NCBI RefSeq assembly: GCF_029968095.1
Contig: NZ_JASCIR010000005.1
Coordinates: forward strand, 237,685-301,684
Source of the DNA: Streptomyces solicavernae
GTDB lineage: Bacteria; Actinomycetota; Actinomycetes; Streptomycetales; Streptomycetaceae
Direction: 5' to 3'
DNA length: 64,000 nt
The notes below the pieces were generated by a model. That model saw only the letters and a program-made list of their open reading frames with translations, was not told where the DNA came from and did no database searches. The translations under genes were made by a program, and so were the position numbers. Shown here in pieces: positions 49,554 through 60,309 of the stretch (within the stretch, counting starts at the first letter, position 1; every line of letters starts with the position of its first letter).

Positions 49554-50417
49554 TCAGCCGACCTCGGAGACTCCGCGGTTGTCGCCGCGGGTGTACGTCA
49601 GGCGCTCGACCTGGCCGGGCTGGAACTCGTCCTTGACCTCCCTGCCGTTGACGAAGAGCTTGATCGCTCCTGCGTCACCGAGCACGAGGTCGATCTTCTG
49701 CTTGTCCGTGAAGGACTTGGACTGCCCCTCTTCCAGGAGGCCGTCGAACATGATCGCGCCGTTGTGGTCCTTCGCCGAGATCCAGCTGCGGCCCTCGGTG
49801 GCGCTGACCATCACGGTGACCTTGTCCTTCGGGGCACCCGCGATCGCGCTGTCCGTCGGATCGGGCTTGGGGTCGGCCGGCTTGTTGGGGGCGGGCTTGG
49901 ACTCGGTGTCGCCGCTCGACGGGGAGCCCTCGGCGACCGGGTTCTTGGAACCCTGGCCGTCGTCCCCGCCGTTGAAGAGCGTGAAGCCGACGAAGCCGAT
50001 CACCGCGACGATGGCGGCGACCATGGCCGCGGTCCAGTTGGGCCGCCGCGGTTCGGCCCGGATGCGCTCGGCCTCGAAGAGCGGTGCGGCGGGCGTGGGC
50101 TCGGGCCGCCCGCCGTGCTCGGCGGCGTACTGCGCGAGGAGCGGTTCGGGGTCGATGCCGACGGCGCGGGCGAGGGTGCGGACGTGGCCGCGCGCGTACA
50201 CGTCGCCGCCGCAGCGGGAGTAGTCGTCCTGCTCGATGGCGTGCACGATCGGGACGCGCACCCGCGTCGCCGCGCTGACTTCTTCGACGGTGCGGCCCGC
50301 GTCGATTCTCGCCTGCTGGAGGGCACGGCCGACCGAAGGCCGGTCGTCTTCGTGGATCGAAGGACGGTCTTCTTCAGGGGAGTTGCCGACTTCTTCAGGA
50401 GAGTTGCCGATGGACAC
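49554..50417 (-). CDS. RodZ-like helix-turn-helix membrane protein (DUF4115)
   Basis: A 287-residue protein with a cytoplasmic HTH_25 domain ([21 protein letters not shown] to [14 protein letters not shown]), one membrane helix at about residues 128-148, a Pro/Lys/Asp-rich linker and an extracellular DUF4115 beta domain. This is the RodZ layout, and the position between ftsK and rimO suggests a cell-shape or division role. The GTG at 50417 begins the conserved part. The first 28 residues contain duplicated segments ([13 protein letters not shown] and [12 protein letters not shown]) encoded by near-identical 20-bp copies. Confidence 0.85.
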   Translation of the reverse strand: MSIGNSPEEVGNSPEEDRPSIHEDDRPSVGRALQQARIDAGRTVEEVSAATRVRVPIVHAIEQDDYSRCGGDVYARGHVRTLARAVGIDPEPLLAQYAAEHGGRPEPTPAAPLFEAERIRAEPRRPNWTAAMVAAIVAVIGFVGFTLFNGGDDGQGSKNPVAEGSPSSGDTESKPAPNKPADPKPDPTDSAIAGAPKDKVTVMVSATEGRSWISAKDHNGAIMFDGLLEEGQSKSFTDKQKIDLVLGDAGAIKLFVNGREVKDEFQPGQVERLTYTRGDNRGVSEVG

Positions 50418-50654
50418 GAGGGCGCCTTTCGAGCGTGCAGCCACCTGCTGGAGGTTCAGTCTATGGGGGGTACGAAAGGGTGGGGCAAGCGGGCGGATGC
50501 AGTGGTTACGCCATCGGTATGGCCGGTCCCACCAGTGGCGAACCAGCGGTGGGGCACCCTCCGTCACCCTCCCCAACTCTTTCCAACTTGACGTACGGGA
50601 AAGGGAAACGGTTGCCTGCCGAATCCTTCCGGTGGAGTCTCGGCTGACGTGTTT

Positions 50655-53447
50655 CTACGGTTGAGCCTCCCCGCGGATCACCGCGAGCACTCCCTCCAGT
50701 TCGTCAGGCTTCACAAGAACGTCACGAGCCTTGGATCCCTCGCTGGGTCCGACGACGTTCCGCGACTCCATGAGGTCCATCAGCCGGCCCGCCTTCGCGA
50801 AGCCCACGCGCAGCTTGCGCTGCAGCATCGAGGTCGACCCGAACTGGGTGGAGACGACCAGCTCGGCGGCCTGGCAGAGCAGGTCGAGGTCGTCGCCGAT
50901 GTCCTCGTCGATCTCCTTCTTCTGCTTGGTGCCGACGGTGACGTCCTCGCGGAAGACGGGCGCCATCTGGTCCTTGCAGTGCTGCACGACCTCAGCGACC
51001 TCGGCCTCGGTGACGAAGGCGCCCTGCATCCGCCTCGGCTTGTTCGCCCCCATCGGCAGGAACAGGCCGTCGCCCTTGCCGATCAGCTTCTCGGCGCCGG
51101 GCTGGTCGAGGATGACGCGGCTGTCGGCGAGGGAGGAGGTGGCGAAGGCGAGCCGGGACGGCACGTTGGCCTTGATCAGGCCGGTGACGACGTCGACGGA
51201 GGGCCGCTGGGTGGCGAGCACCAGGTGGATGCCGGCGGCCCGCGCGAGCTGCGTGATCCGCACGATCGCGTCCTCGACGTCCCGCGGCGCCACCATCATC
51301 AGGTCGGCCAGCTCGTCCACGATCACCAGCAGGTACGGGTACGGCTGCAGCTCGCGCTCGCTGCCCTCGGGCGTCTTCAGCTTGCCCTCGCGCACGGCCT
51401 GGTTGAAGTCGTCGATGTGCCGGTACCCGAACGCCGCGAGGTCGTCGTAGCGCAGATCCATCTCGCGTACGACCCACTGCAGCGCCTCGGCGGCCCGCTT
51501 GGGGTTGGTGATGATCGGGGTGATGAGGTGCGGGATGCCCTCGTACGCGGTGAGTTCCACGCGCTTGGGGTCGACCAGGACCATCCGGACGTCCTCGGGT
51601 GTCGCGCGCACCATGATCGAGGTGATCAGGCAGTTGATGCAGGAGGACTTACCGGAGCCGGTGGCGCCGGCGACGAGGATGTGCGGCATCTTCGCCATGT
51701 TCGCCATGACATAGCCGCCCTCGACGTCCTTGCCGAGCGCGACCAGCATCGGATGGTCGTCCTCGGCGGCGTCGGCGAGGCGCAGCACATCGCCGAGGTT
51801 GACCATCTCGCGGTCGGTGTTGGGGATCTCGATGCCGACGGCGGACTTGCCGGGGATCGGCGAGATGATCCGCACGTCGGGCGAGGCCACGGCGTACGCG
51901 ATGTTCTTGGTCAGGGCCGTGATCTTCTCGACCTTCACGGCGGGGCCGAGCTCGACCTCGTACCGCGTGACCGTCGGGCCGCGGGTGAAGCCGGTGACGG
52001 CGGCGTCGACCTTGAACTCGGTGAAGACGGTGGACAGCGACTCCACGACCGCGTCGTTGGCGGCGCTGCGGGACTTTCCGGGACCGCCTCGGGTGAGCAG
52101 GTCCAGGGAGGGCAGCGCGTAGGTGATGTCGCCGGAGAGCTGCAACTGCTCGGCGCGCGGCGGGAGTTCGCGGGGCGCCTCGGGGGCGGCCTTGGTGAGG
52201 TCGGGGACGGAACGCTCGTCGGTGTCGGTGTCGGTGCCGGTGTCGGTGCCGGTGTCCTTGGCCGCGGAGGCCGGCTTCTTCTGCGCGCCGCGGGCCGTCG
52301 GGACCGGCGTCGGCGTGGTCTCCTCGGGGCGCTCGGCGGGTGAGACGCCCTGGGTGAGGTCGGCGACGAGCGGCGAGGGCGGCATGCCGTGCAGGACCGC
52401 GCCGTCGAGTGCGGCGGCGGCCGCGGCGGCCACGTCCACGGCGTCCATCGGCTTGTCGAAGTCGGGCCGCGCGCTGGGGCGTCGGGGCCGGCCGCGGCGC
52501 TTGCCGAGCGCCTCCTCCTCGGCGTGCTCGGCGTCGTACGCGTCCGGGGGGCTCTGGCGGGTGCGTCGCTTCGGCTTGGCGGGCAGGGCTTCGCGCCACT
52601 GGTCCTCGTAGCGCGCGTCGTCGTCGCTGAACTCGCCGAACTGCTCGTCCACGACGTCCGGTTGGACGATGCCCAGCTTCTCGCCGAGCTGCCGAAGGCG
52701 CTGCGGAATGGCGTTGACGGGCGTCGCGGTGACGACGAGCAGACCGAAGACGGTGAGCAGCACGAGCAGCGGTACGGCGAGGACCTCGCCCATCGCGAAG
52801 ACCAGCGGCCGGGACACACCCCAGCCGATCAGTCCGCCCGCGTCCCTGATGGCCTCGGTGCCCTCGCCGCGCCCCGGCGATCCGCACGCCATGTGGACCT
52901 GGCCGAGCACGCCGATGACGAGCGCGGACAGGCCGATGACGATCCGCCCGTTGGCGTCGGGCCTCTCGGGGTGGCGGATGAGGCGTACGGCGATGGCGCC
53001 GAGCAGCAGCGGCACGAGCAGGTCGAGGCGGCCGAAGGCGCCGGTGACGAGCATCTCCACGAGGTCACCGACGGGGCCGCGCAGGTTCGACCAGGTGCCG
53101 GCCGCGCAGATCAGCGCGAGGCCGAGGAGCAGCAGCGCCAGGCCGTCCTTGCGGTGGGCCGGGTCGAGTCCCTTCGCTCCGCGCCCTATGCCGCGGAACA
53201 CCGCTCCGACGGCGTGGGCGAGGCCGAGCCAGCAGGCGCGCGCGAATTTGTACACGCCCCCGGTGGGGTTGGGGGCGGGCTGGGGCGCGGGCTTCTTCGC
53301 CGCCGCCTTCTTGGCGGGGGCCTTTTTCGCGGGCTTTGTCGGCTTCGCGGGCGCCTTCTTCGCCACGGCCTTCTTAGCCGGAGCCTTCTTGGGGGCGGCC
53401 GCCTTCTTCGCGGGCGCCTTCTTGGCTGCGGACGGACGTGAGGCCAT
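50655..53447 (-). CDS. ftsK: DNA translocase FtsK
   Basis: A septal DNA pump of 930 residues. The first 70 residues are Lys/Ala/Pro repeats (KKAPAKKA type, histone H1-like). Next come about four membrane helices (LALLLLGLALICAAGTW onward), an acidic/Pro-rich linker, and the motor: Walker A GATGSGKSSCINCL, Walker B LLVIVDELADLMM, and ATQRPSVDVVTGLIKAN. A C-terminal gamma winged helix (LQRKLRVGFAKAGRLMDLME) would read KOPS-like DNA. The ATG at 53447 is the first good start. In Streptomyces it clears chromosomes from sporulation septa. Confidence 0.96.
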   Translation of the reverse strand: MASRPSAAKKAPAKKAAAPKKAPAKKAVAKKAPAKPTKPAKKAPAKKAAAKKPAPQPAPNPTGGVYKFARACWLGLAHAVGAVFRGIGRGAKGLDPAHRKDGLALLLLGLALICAAGTWSNLRGPVGDLVEMLVTGAFGRLDLLVPLLLGAIAVRLIRHPERPDANGRIVIGLSALVIGVLGQVHMACGSPGRGEGTEAIRDAGGLIGWGVSRPLVFAMGEVLAVPLLVLLTVFGLLVVTATPVNAIPQRLRQLGEKLGIVQPDVVDEQFGEFSDDDARYEDQWREALPAKPKRRTRQSPPDAYDAEHAEEEALGKRRGRPRRPSARPDFDKPMDAVDVAAAAAAALDGAVLHGMPPSPLVADLTQGVSPAERPEETTPTPVPTARGAQKKPASAAKDTGTDTGTDTDTDERSVPDLTKAAPEAPRELPPRAEQLQLSGDITYALPSLDLLTRGGPGKSRSAANDAVVESLSTVFTEFKVDAAVTGFTRGPTVTRYEVELGPAVKVEKITALTKNIAYAVASPDVRIISPIPGKSAVGIEIPNTDREMVNLGDVLRLADAAEDDHPMLVALGKDVEGGYVMANMAKMPHILVAGATGSGKSSCINCLITSIMVRATPEDVRMVLVDPKRVELTAYEGIPHLITPIITNPKRAAEALQWVVREMDLRYDDLAAFGYRHIDDFNQAVREGKLKTPEGSERELQPYPYLLVIVDELADLMMVAPRDVEDAIVRITQLARAAGIHLVLATQRPSVDVVTGLIKANVPSRLAFATSSLADSRVILDQPGAEKLIGKGDGLFLPMGANKPRRMQGAFVTEAEVAEVVQHCKDQMAPVFREDVTVGTKQKKEIDEDIGDDLDLLCQAAELVVSTQFGSTSMLQRKLRVGFAKAGRLMDLMESRNVVGPSEGSKARDVLVKPDELEGVLAVIRGEAQP

Positions 53448-53564
53448 GAGGGTGAGGTTACCTGCGCGGGGCACGGCGGACACGTGTGCCCACCGCTTCA
53501 CCCGTTCGTGTCGGCCGTGCGCGCTCCGGCGCCTGACGTGCGTTCAGCGGCCGGGGTGCCGCGG

Positions 53565-54248
53565 TCAGTTCTGCGTGGGGAGCGTGGGCGCGCCGGTGTC
53601 GGTGCCGGGCTCCAGGGCGTCAAGTGCCCTGCGCAGGCCGGTCAGTTTGCGCTCCAGGTGCGCGGCGGTGGCGACGGCCGCGGCGTCCGCCGAGTCGTCG
53701 TCGAGCTGCTTGGACAGCGCCTCCGCCTGCTCCTCTACCGCGGCGAGGCGGGCGGAGAGCTCGGCGAGCAGCCCGGTGGGCTCCTGCGCGTCGCCGACGG
53801 CGGGCTTGCCGCCGCCCTCCAGCTGGAGGCGCAGCAGGGCGGCCTGCTCCCGGAGTTGGCAGTTCTTCATGTACAGCTCGACGAAAACCGAGACCTTGGC
53901 GCGCAGCACCCACGGGTCGAAGGGCTTCGAGATGTAGTCCACCGCGCCCGCCGCGTACCCGCGGAAGGTGTGGTGGGGGCCGTGGTTGATGGCCGTGAGG
54001 AAGATGATCGGGATGTCCCGGGTCCGCTCACGGCGCTTGATGTGCGCGGCGGTCTCGAAGCCGTCCATGCCGGGCATCTGCACGTCAAGGAGGATCACCG
54101 CGAAGTCGTCCGTGAGCAGTGCCTTGAGCGCTTCCTCCCCGGACGATGCCCGCACCAGCGTCTGATCGAGCGCGGAGAGGATGGCCTCCAGCGCAAGCAG
54201 ATTCTCCGGCCGGTCATCGACCAGGAGGATCTTGGCCTTCTGCACCAT
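53565..54248 (-). CDS. osaB: Response regulator OsaB
   Basis: A 227-residue regulator: receiver domain MVQKAKILLVDDRPENLLALE with phospho-acceptor Asp in VILLDVQMPGMDG, then DYISKPFDPWVLRAKV, and a C-terminal coiled coil (LRLQLEGG to LERKLTGL) instead of a DNA-binding domain. The ATG at 54248 follows gaggagg. Gene order with osaA and osaC matches the S. coelicolor osmotic-adaptation locus, where OsaB is needed for aerial growth after osmotic stress. Confidence 0.9.
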   Translation of the reverse strand: MVQKAKILLVDDRPENLLALEAILSALDQTLVRASSGEEALKALLTDDFAVILLDVQMPGMDGFETAAHIKRRERTRDIPIIFLTAINHGPHHTFRGYAAGAVDYISKPFDPWVLRAKVSVFVELYMKNCQLREQAALLRLQLEGGGKPAVGDAQEPTGLLAELSARLAAVEEQAEALSKQLDDDSADAAAVATAAHLERKLTGLRRALDALEPGTDTGAPTLPTQN

Positions 54249-54502
54249 GGCCCGTCCTCCTCGCCCCGGCTGAGCACCGGTCGCCGCCCCTGGGGACGAC
54301 TCCGTCTCGCCGCCCGTCCTTGTGCCGGTCATGGTAGCCGCACCCCACTCGTCGCCACACCCTGTCACCGCGATGTCACTGTGCCCGTAGCTGAAACGGC
54401 GCGGGAGCCGGGAAAGTTCCCCGATTCCCGCAGCCTTACACGGAATCGGCCACGTTCAGTCAGCAACTGCGCCTGCTCTGTCCGTGAATACCCTACGAAA
54501 GC

Positions 54503-57500
54503 TCACTCTCCGCTCATCCACCGCTCCATGACCGAAAGAAGGTGATCCGGGTCGACCGGCTTCGTGACGTAGTCGGACGCACCGGACTGGATGGCCTTCT
54601 CCCGGTCGCCCTTCATCGCCTTCGCGGTGAGCGCGATGATCGGCAGCCCGGCGAACTGCGGCATCCTGCGGATCGCCGTCGTCGTCGCGTAGCCGTCCAT
54701 CTCCGGCATCATGATGTCCATCAGGACCAGCGTCGTGTCGTCGTGCTGCTCCAGGACCTCGATGCCCTCCCGGCCGTTCTCCGCGTACAGCACGGACAGG
54801 CCGTACTGCTCCAGGACGCTCGTCAGCGCGAACACGTTCCGGATGTCGTCGTCGACGATCAGGACCTTCTCGCCGCCGAAGTGGAACGTCGGGCGCGCGT
54901 CCTCCTCCGCCTCCTCCGCGGGCCACGGCTCGGCCGCCGGCTGGGACGCGGCCGAGGAGCCACCGGGCGCCGGCTGGCCGGGCAGTGCGGGGCGCTGCTC
55001 CGGGGCCTGCACGCTGCGCCGGCGCCGCCGGAACAGCGTCCCGGAGGTCGCCGTCGGCGCCTGCGGCTCCACGGCCGGCGCGGGCGCGCTCTCCTCCACG
55101 ACGGGAGCCTCGTCCTCCTCCGGCACCGGGGGCAGCGCCGCCTTCACCGAGTGCACCCCGGCCGGCAGCACCGGCGGCAGCTGCGAGTAGCCCTGCGGCG
55201 GCAGCTCGCTCGGGTGCAGCGGCAGGTACAGCGTGAACGTCGAGCCGCGGCCCGGCTCGCTCGCCGCGTGGATCTCGCCGCCGAGCAGCCGCGCGATCTC
55301 CCGGCTGATCGACAGGCCGAGGCCCGTACCGCCGTACTTGCGGCTCGTCGTGCCGTCCGCCTGCTTGAACGCCTCGAAGATCACCCGCATCTTGCTGCCC
55401 GCGATGCCGATCCCGGTGTCGGTCACCGAGAACGCGATCAGGTCCGCGCCCGCCTCCCGCAGCGAGCCCGCCTCAAGCAGCTGCTCCCGGATGCCGTCCG
55501 GCACATCGGAGTTGGCCGGCCGGATCACCAGCTCGACCGCGCCGCTCTCGGTGAACTTCACCGCGTTCGCAAGCAGGTTGCGCAGCACCTGAAGGAGCCG
55601 CTGCTCGTCGGTGTTCAGCGTCGCGGGCAGCTCCGGCGACACCCGTACGGAGAAGTCGAGCCCCTTCTCCGCCGTCAGCGGCCGGAACGTGGCCTCCACA
55701 TAGTCCACCAGCTGTACGAGGGCGATCCGCGTCGGCGAGACGTCCATCTTGCCCGCCTCGACCTTCGACAGGTCCAGGATGTCGTTGATCAGCTGCAGCA
55801 GGTCCGAGCCCGCCCCGTGGATGGTCTCCGCGAACTCGACCTGCTTCGGCGAGAGGTTGCCCTCCGCGTTGTCCGCGAGCAGCTTGGCGAGGATCAGCAG
55901 CGAGTTCAGCGGTGTGCGCAGCTCGTGCGACATGTTCGCCAGGAACTCCGACTTGTAGCGCATCGAGATCGCCAGCTGCTCGGCACGCTCCTCCAGGACC
56001 TGCCGCGCCTCCTCGATCTCGGTGTTCTTCACCTCGATGTCGCGGTTCTGCTGGGCGAGCAGCTCGGCCTTCTCCTCCAGCTCCGCGTTGGAGGCCTGCA
56101 GCGCCTTCTGCCGGTTCTCCAACTCGGCCGAACGCTCCCGGAGTTGCTCGGTCAGCTCCTGCGACTGCATCAGCAGCACCTCCGTCTTCGTATTGACGGA
56201 GATGGTGTTCACGGACGTCGCGATCATCTCGGCGATCTGGCTGAGGAAGTCCCGCTGGATCTGCGTGAACGGCTGGAACGAGGCCAGCTCGATCACGCCG
56301 AGCACCTTGCCCTCGAACAGCACCGGCAGCACGATCACCTGCGCCGGCGGCGCGTCACCGAGCCCCGAGGCGATCTTCAGGTAGCCGCTCGGGGCGTTCT
56401 CCACCAGGATCGTGCGCTTTTCCGTGGCGGCCGTGCCGATCAGCGTCTCGCCGGGCTTGAACGACGTGGGCATCGAGCCCATCGAGTAGCCGTAACTGCC
56501 CAGCATCCGCAGCTCGTACGCCTCCTCGTCCTCCTCGACCGCCAGCTCCGCGCCGTCGTCCGTGGGCTGCGCCACGAAGAACGCGCCGTGCTGCGCCGAC
56601 ACCACCGGCGTCAGCTCGCTCATGATCAGGCCCGCCACGTCCTCCAGGTCGCGGCGGCCCTGCATCAGACCGGAGATACGGGCGAGGTTGCCCTTCAGCC
56701 AGTCCTGCTCCTTGTTCGCGATCGTGGTGTCGCGCAGGTTGGCGATCATCGTGTTGATGTTGTCCTGCAGGACCTGGATCTCGCCCGAGGCGTCCACGTC
56801 GATCTTCAGGTTCAGGTCGCCGCGGGTCACCGCCGTCGCGACCGCCGCGATCGCGCGCACCTGCCGGGTCAGGTTCCCGGCCATCTCGTTCACGGACTCC
56901 GTCAGGTCGCGCCACGTGCCGTCCACGTCACGCACCCGTGCCTGGCCGCCCAGCTGGCCCTCGGTGCCCACCTCGCGGGCCACCCGGGTCACCTGCTCGG
57001 CGAACGACGACAGCTGGTCCACCATCGTGTTGATGGTCGTCTTCAGCTCCAGGATCTCGCCGCGCGCGTCGATGTCGATCTTCTTCGTCAGGTCACCCTT
57101 GGCGATGGCCGTCGTCACCATCGCGATGTTGCGCACCTGACCGGTCAGGTTGGACGCCATCGAGTTCACCGACTCGGTGAGGTCCTTCCACGTACCGGCC
57201 ACGCCCGGCACCCGCGCCTGACCGCCGAGGATGCCGTCCGTGCCCACCTCGCGGGCGACTCGCGTCACCTCGTCGGCGAACGAACTCAGCGTCGTCACCA
57301 TGATGTTGACCGTGTCCGCGAGCTGCGCGACCTCGCCGCGCGCCTCGACCGTGACCTTCTTCGTCAGGTCACCGTTGGCGACCGCCGTGGCGACCTGGGA
57401 GATGTTCCGCACCTGACTGGTCAGGTTGTTGGCCATCAGGTTCACGTTGTCGCTCAGGTCCTTCCAGATGCCGATGACCCCCGGCACCCGCGCCTGACCG

Positions 57501-60031
57501 CCCAACTGGCCTTCCGTGCCCACCTCTCGGGCGACCCGCGTCACCTGCTCGGCGAACGACGACAGCTGGTCCACCATCGTGTTCACCGTGGTGACGAGTT
57601 CGAGGATCTCGCCCTTCGCGTCGACGGTGATCTTCTTCGACAGGTCACCGTTGGCGACCGCCGTCGTGACCTCGGCGATGTTCCGCACCTGAGAGGTGAG
57701 GTTGTTCGCCATGCCGTTCACGGACTGCGTGAGGTCCTTCCACGTACCCGCCACGCCCTGCACCTCGGCCTGGCCGCCGAGGATGCCGTCCGTGCCCACC
57801 TCGCGGGCCACCCGCGTCACCTGCTCGGCGAAGGCGGAGAGCTGGTCCACCATCGTGTTGAGGGTGTTCTTCAGCTCCAGGATCTCGCCGCGCGCGTCCA
57901 CGTCGATCTTCTGCGACAGGTCACCGCGCGCCACCGCCGTCGCCACCTGTGCGATGTTCCGCACCTGGCCCGTCAGGTTGCCGGCCATGCCGTTCACGGA
58001 GTCCGTCAGGTCCCGCCACACACCGGCCACACCGGGCACCTGCGCCTGACCGCCGAGCCGGCCCTCGGTGCCCACCTCGCGGGCCACCCGGGTCACCTGG
58101 TCCGCGAAGGCGGAGAGCTGGTCGACCATCGTGTTGATGGTGTTCTTCAGCTCCAGGATCTCGCCGCGCGCGTCCACGTCGATCTTCTGCGACAGGTCAC
58201 CACGGGCCACCGCCGTCGTGACCTGGGCGATCTGCCGCACCTGCGAAGTCAGGTTCCCCGCCATGAAGTTGACGGAGTCCGTCAGCTCCTTCCACGTACC
58301 GCTGACGCCGTCCACGCGCGCCTGACCGCCGAGGCGCCCCTCCGTACCCACGTCACGGGCCATACGGGTCACCTGGTCGGCGAACGACGAGAGCTGGTCC
58401 ACCATCGTGTTCACGGTGTTCTTCAGCTGGAGCATCTCGCCGGACACGTCCACGGTGACCTTCTGCGACAGGTCACCGTTGGCCACCGCCGTCGTCACCT
58501 GGGCGATGTTGCGCACCTGGCCCGTGAGGTTGCGGAAGGCCGTGTTGACCGAGTCCGTCAGGTCCTTCCACGTACCGGCCGCGCCGACCACCTGCGCCTG
58601 GCCGCCCAGCTCACCCTCGACACCGATCTCCCGCGCCACGCGCGTGACTTCGGAACCGAAGGCCGAGAGCTGGTCCACCATCGTGTTGACGGTGTTCTTC
58701 AACTCCAGCATCTCGCCCGCGACATCGACGGTGACCTTCTGCGACAGGTCACCGTTGGCCACCGCCGTCGTCACCGTCGCGATGTCCCGCACCTGCGTCG
58801 TCAGGTTCCGGAAGACCGTGTTGACGGAGTCCGTCAGGTCCTTCCACGTACCCGCCGCGCCCGGCACATTGGCCTGACCGCCGAGCTGGCCGTCGGCCCC
58901 GACCTCGTTCGCCACGCGCGTCACCTCGTCGGCGAACGTGCGCAGCGTCTCCGTCATCTGGTTGATCGTTTCGGCGAGTTGGGCCACCTCGCCGCGTGCG
59001 TTGACCGTCACCTTCTGTGACAGATCGCCGCTCGCCACCGCCGTCGTCACCTGCGCGATGCCCCGCACCTGCGCCGTGAGGTTGCCGGCCATCAGGTTCA
59101 CCGAGTCGGTGAGGTCCTTCCACACCCCGGCCACGCCCGGCACCTTCGCCTGACCGCCCAGCTCGCCCTCGGTGCCGACCTCGCGCGCGACCCGGGTCAC
59201 CTCGGACGAGAACGACGACAGCTGGTCCACCATCGTGTTCACGGTGTTCTTCAGCTCAAGCATCTCGCCCGCGACATGGACGGTCACCTTGCGTGACAGA
59301 TCACCCTTCGCCACCGCCGTCGTGACGAGAGCAATGTCACGCACCTGAGCGGTCAGGCGGTACGCCATGGTGTTGACCGAATCCGTGAGGTCCTTCCACG
59401 AACCGGACATACCGCGCACCCGGGCCTGGCCGCCCAGCTTGCCCTCCGTACCGACCTCACTGGCCACCCGCGTCACCTCGTCGGTGAACCGCGACAGCTG
59501 ATCGACCAGGTTGTTCACCGTACGGCCGACCTTCAGGAACTCACCCCGCAGCGGATGCTGGGCCACCCCGTCGGGAGCGGGCGCCTTGAGCTCCATACGC
59601 TGCTCCAGGTCACCCTCCGCGACCGCGGAGAGCACCCGGCCGACCTCGGAGACCGGACGTACGAGATCGTCCACCAGCGCGTTGGACGCGTCGATCGCCG
59701 CCACCCAGGAACCCTCGCCCGCGCCGTGCTCCAGGCGCTCCGTGAGCTTTCCCTCACGCCCGACCACGCGCCGCACCCGCGCCAGCTCACCGGTCAGGTG
59801 CAGATTCCGGTCCGCCACCTCGTTGAACACGGCCGCGATCTCGGCCATCACACCGTCGTTGGAGACGGTCAGACGCTTCCGGAAATTGCCGTCACGCATC
59901 GCGACGAGCGCCGTGAGCAGCCGGTTCAGAGCCGCGGTGTCGACCGCGGTGGTCCCACTTCGCTGTTTGCTTCGGGACGGGCCGCCTTTTGCGCGCGTGC
60001 CAGTACCACGCGCCGCCGCGCCAGACTCCAC
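54503..60031 (-). CDS. osaA: Multi-HAMP hybrid histidine kinase OsaA
   Basis: A cytoplasmic hybrid kinase of 1842 residues. About ten nearly identical HAMP-pair units of 92 residues fill roughly residues 180-1105, each with a [22 protein letters not shown] linker. A GAF domain follows (about 1113-1280), then a coiled coil, HisKA with phospho-His in [13 protein letters not shown] (about 1367), HATPase ([19 protein letters not shown]), and a C-terminal receiver ([12 protein letters not shown], about 1717-1842). No membrane helices. The GTG at 60031 gives [10 protein letters not shown], as in S. coelicolor OsaA. It is thought to signal to OsaB. Confidence 0.94.
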   Translation of the reverse strand: MESGAAARGTGTRAKGGPSRSKQRSGTTAVDTAALNRLLTALVAMRDGNFRKRLTVSNDGVMAEIAAVFNEVADRNLHLTGELARVRRVVGREGKLTERLEHGAGEGSWVAAIDASNALVDDLVRPVSEVGRVLSAVAEGDLEQRMELKAPAPDGVAQHPLRGEFLKVGRTVNNLVDQLSRFTDEVTRVASEVGTEGKLGGQARVRGMSGSWKDLTDSVNTMAYRLTAQVRDIALVTTAVAKGDLSRKVTVHVAGEMLELKNTVNTMVDQLSSFSSEVTRVAREVGTEGELGGQAKVPGVAGVWKDLTDSVNLMAGNLTAQVRGIAQVTTAVASGDLSQKVTVNARGEVAQLAETINQMTETLRTFADEVTRVANEVGADGQLGGQANVPGAAGTWKDLTDSVNTVFRNLTTQVRDIATVTTAVANGDLSQKVTVDVAGEMLELKNTVNTMVDQLSAFGSEVTRVAREIGVEGELGGQAQVVGAAGTWKDLTDSVNTAFRNLTGQVRNIAQVTTAVANGDLSQKVTVDVSGEMLQLKNTVNTMVDQLSSFADQVTRMARDVGTEGRLGGQARVDGVSGTWKELTDSVNFMAGNLTSQVRQIAQVTTAVARGDLSQKIDVDARGEILELKNTINTMVDQLSAFADQVTRVAREVGTEGRLGGQAQVPGVAGVWRDLTDSVNGMAGNLTGQVRNIAQVATAVARGDLSQKIDVDARGEILELKNTLNTMVDQLSAFAEQVTRVAREVGTDGILGGQAEVQGVAGTWKDLTQSVNGMANNLTSQVRNIAEVTTAVANGDLSKKITVDAKGEILELVTTVNTMVDQLSSFAEQVTRVAREVGTEGQLGGQARVPGVIGIWKDLSDNVNLMANNLTSQVRNISQVATAVANGDLTKKVTVEARGEVAQLADTVNIMVTTLSSFADEVTRVAREVGTDGILGGQARVPGVAGTWKDLTESVNSMASNLTGQVRNIAMVTTAIAKGDLTKKIDIDARGEILELKTTINTMVDQLSSFAEQVTRVAREVGTEGQLGGQARVRDVDGTWRDLTESVNEMAGNLTRQVRAIAAVATAVTRGDLNLKIDVDASGEIQVLQDNINTMIANLRDTTIANKEQDWLKGNLARISGLMQGRRDLEDVAGLIMSELTPVVSAQHGAFFVAQPTDDGAELAVEEDEEAYELRMLGSYGYSMGSMPTSFKPGETLIGTAATEKRTILVENAPSGYLKIASGLGDAPPAQVIVLPVLFEGKVLGVIELASFQPFTQIQRDFLSQIAEMIATSVNTISVNTKTEVLLMQSQELTEQLRERSAELENRQKALQASNAELEEKAELLAQQNRDIEVKNTEIEEARQVLEERAEQLAISMRYKSEFLANMSHELRTPLNSLLILAKLLADNAEGNLSPKQVEFAETIHGAGSDLLQLINDILDLSKVEAGKMDVSPTRIALVQLVDYVEATFRPLTAEKGLDFSVRVSPELPATLNTDEQRLLQVLRNLLANAVKFTESGAVELVIRPANSDVPDGIREQLLEAGSLREAGADLIAFSVTDTGIGIAGSKMRVIFEAFKQADGTTSRKYGGTGLGLSISREIARLLGGEIHAASEPGRGSTFTLYLPLHPSELPPQGYSQLPPVLPAGVHSVKAALPPVPEEDEAPVVEESAPAPAVEPQAPTATSGTLFRRRRRSVQAPEQRPALPGQPAPGGSSAASQPAAEPWPAEEAEEDARPTFHFGGEKVLIVDDDIRNVFALTSVLEQYGLSVLYAENGREGIEVLEQHDDTTLVLMDIMMPEMDGYATTTAIRRMPQFAGLPIIALTAKAMKGDREKAIQSGASDYVTKPVDPDHLLSVMERWMSGE

Positions 60032-60309
60032 TGTGTCCCTCCCGCAGGGGTCGACCACTTGCTGGGGTGCCCGGACCTTCACTTCCGAGCCTGCCCAGTG
60101 TTTCACCATGCCCGAACCAGGCCATAACAGTTCGGCAGCTTTGCACAGCGTCCCCGCACCCTCCGGGCGGAAACACTGTCGACCGGCATCCGCATAGACC
60201 GCGAAGGTAAGTAACCTGGCATCCGGCTGTCCAACCACCCCGGTACGCCCGGCCTGGGCGGCGGAAGGCACAACGGCGGGCAGACGCGCATCGGAGGGGC
60301 GGCCGCAGC

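Noticed and set aside
54542..59020. A 1492-codon plus-strand open frame opposite osaA
   Set aside because: It mirrors the HAMP repeats in the opposite strand and has no domain of its own; osaA is clearly the coding strand.
60032..60309. Shared osmotic-stress promoters between osaA and osaC
   Set aside because: No pair of hexamers or SigB-like element was convincing by eye in this 278-bp region.
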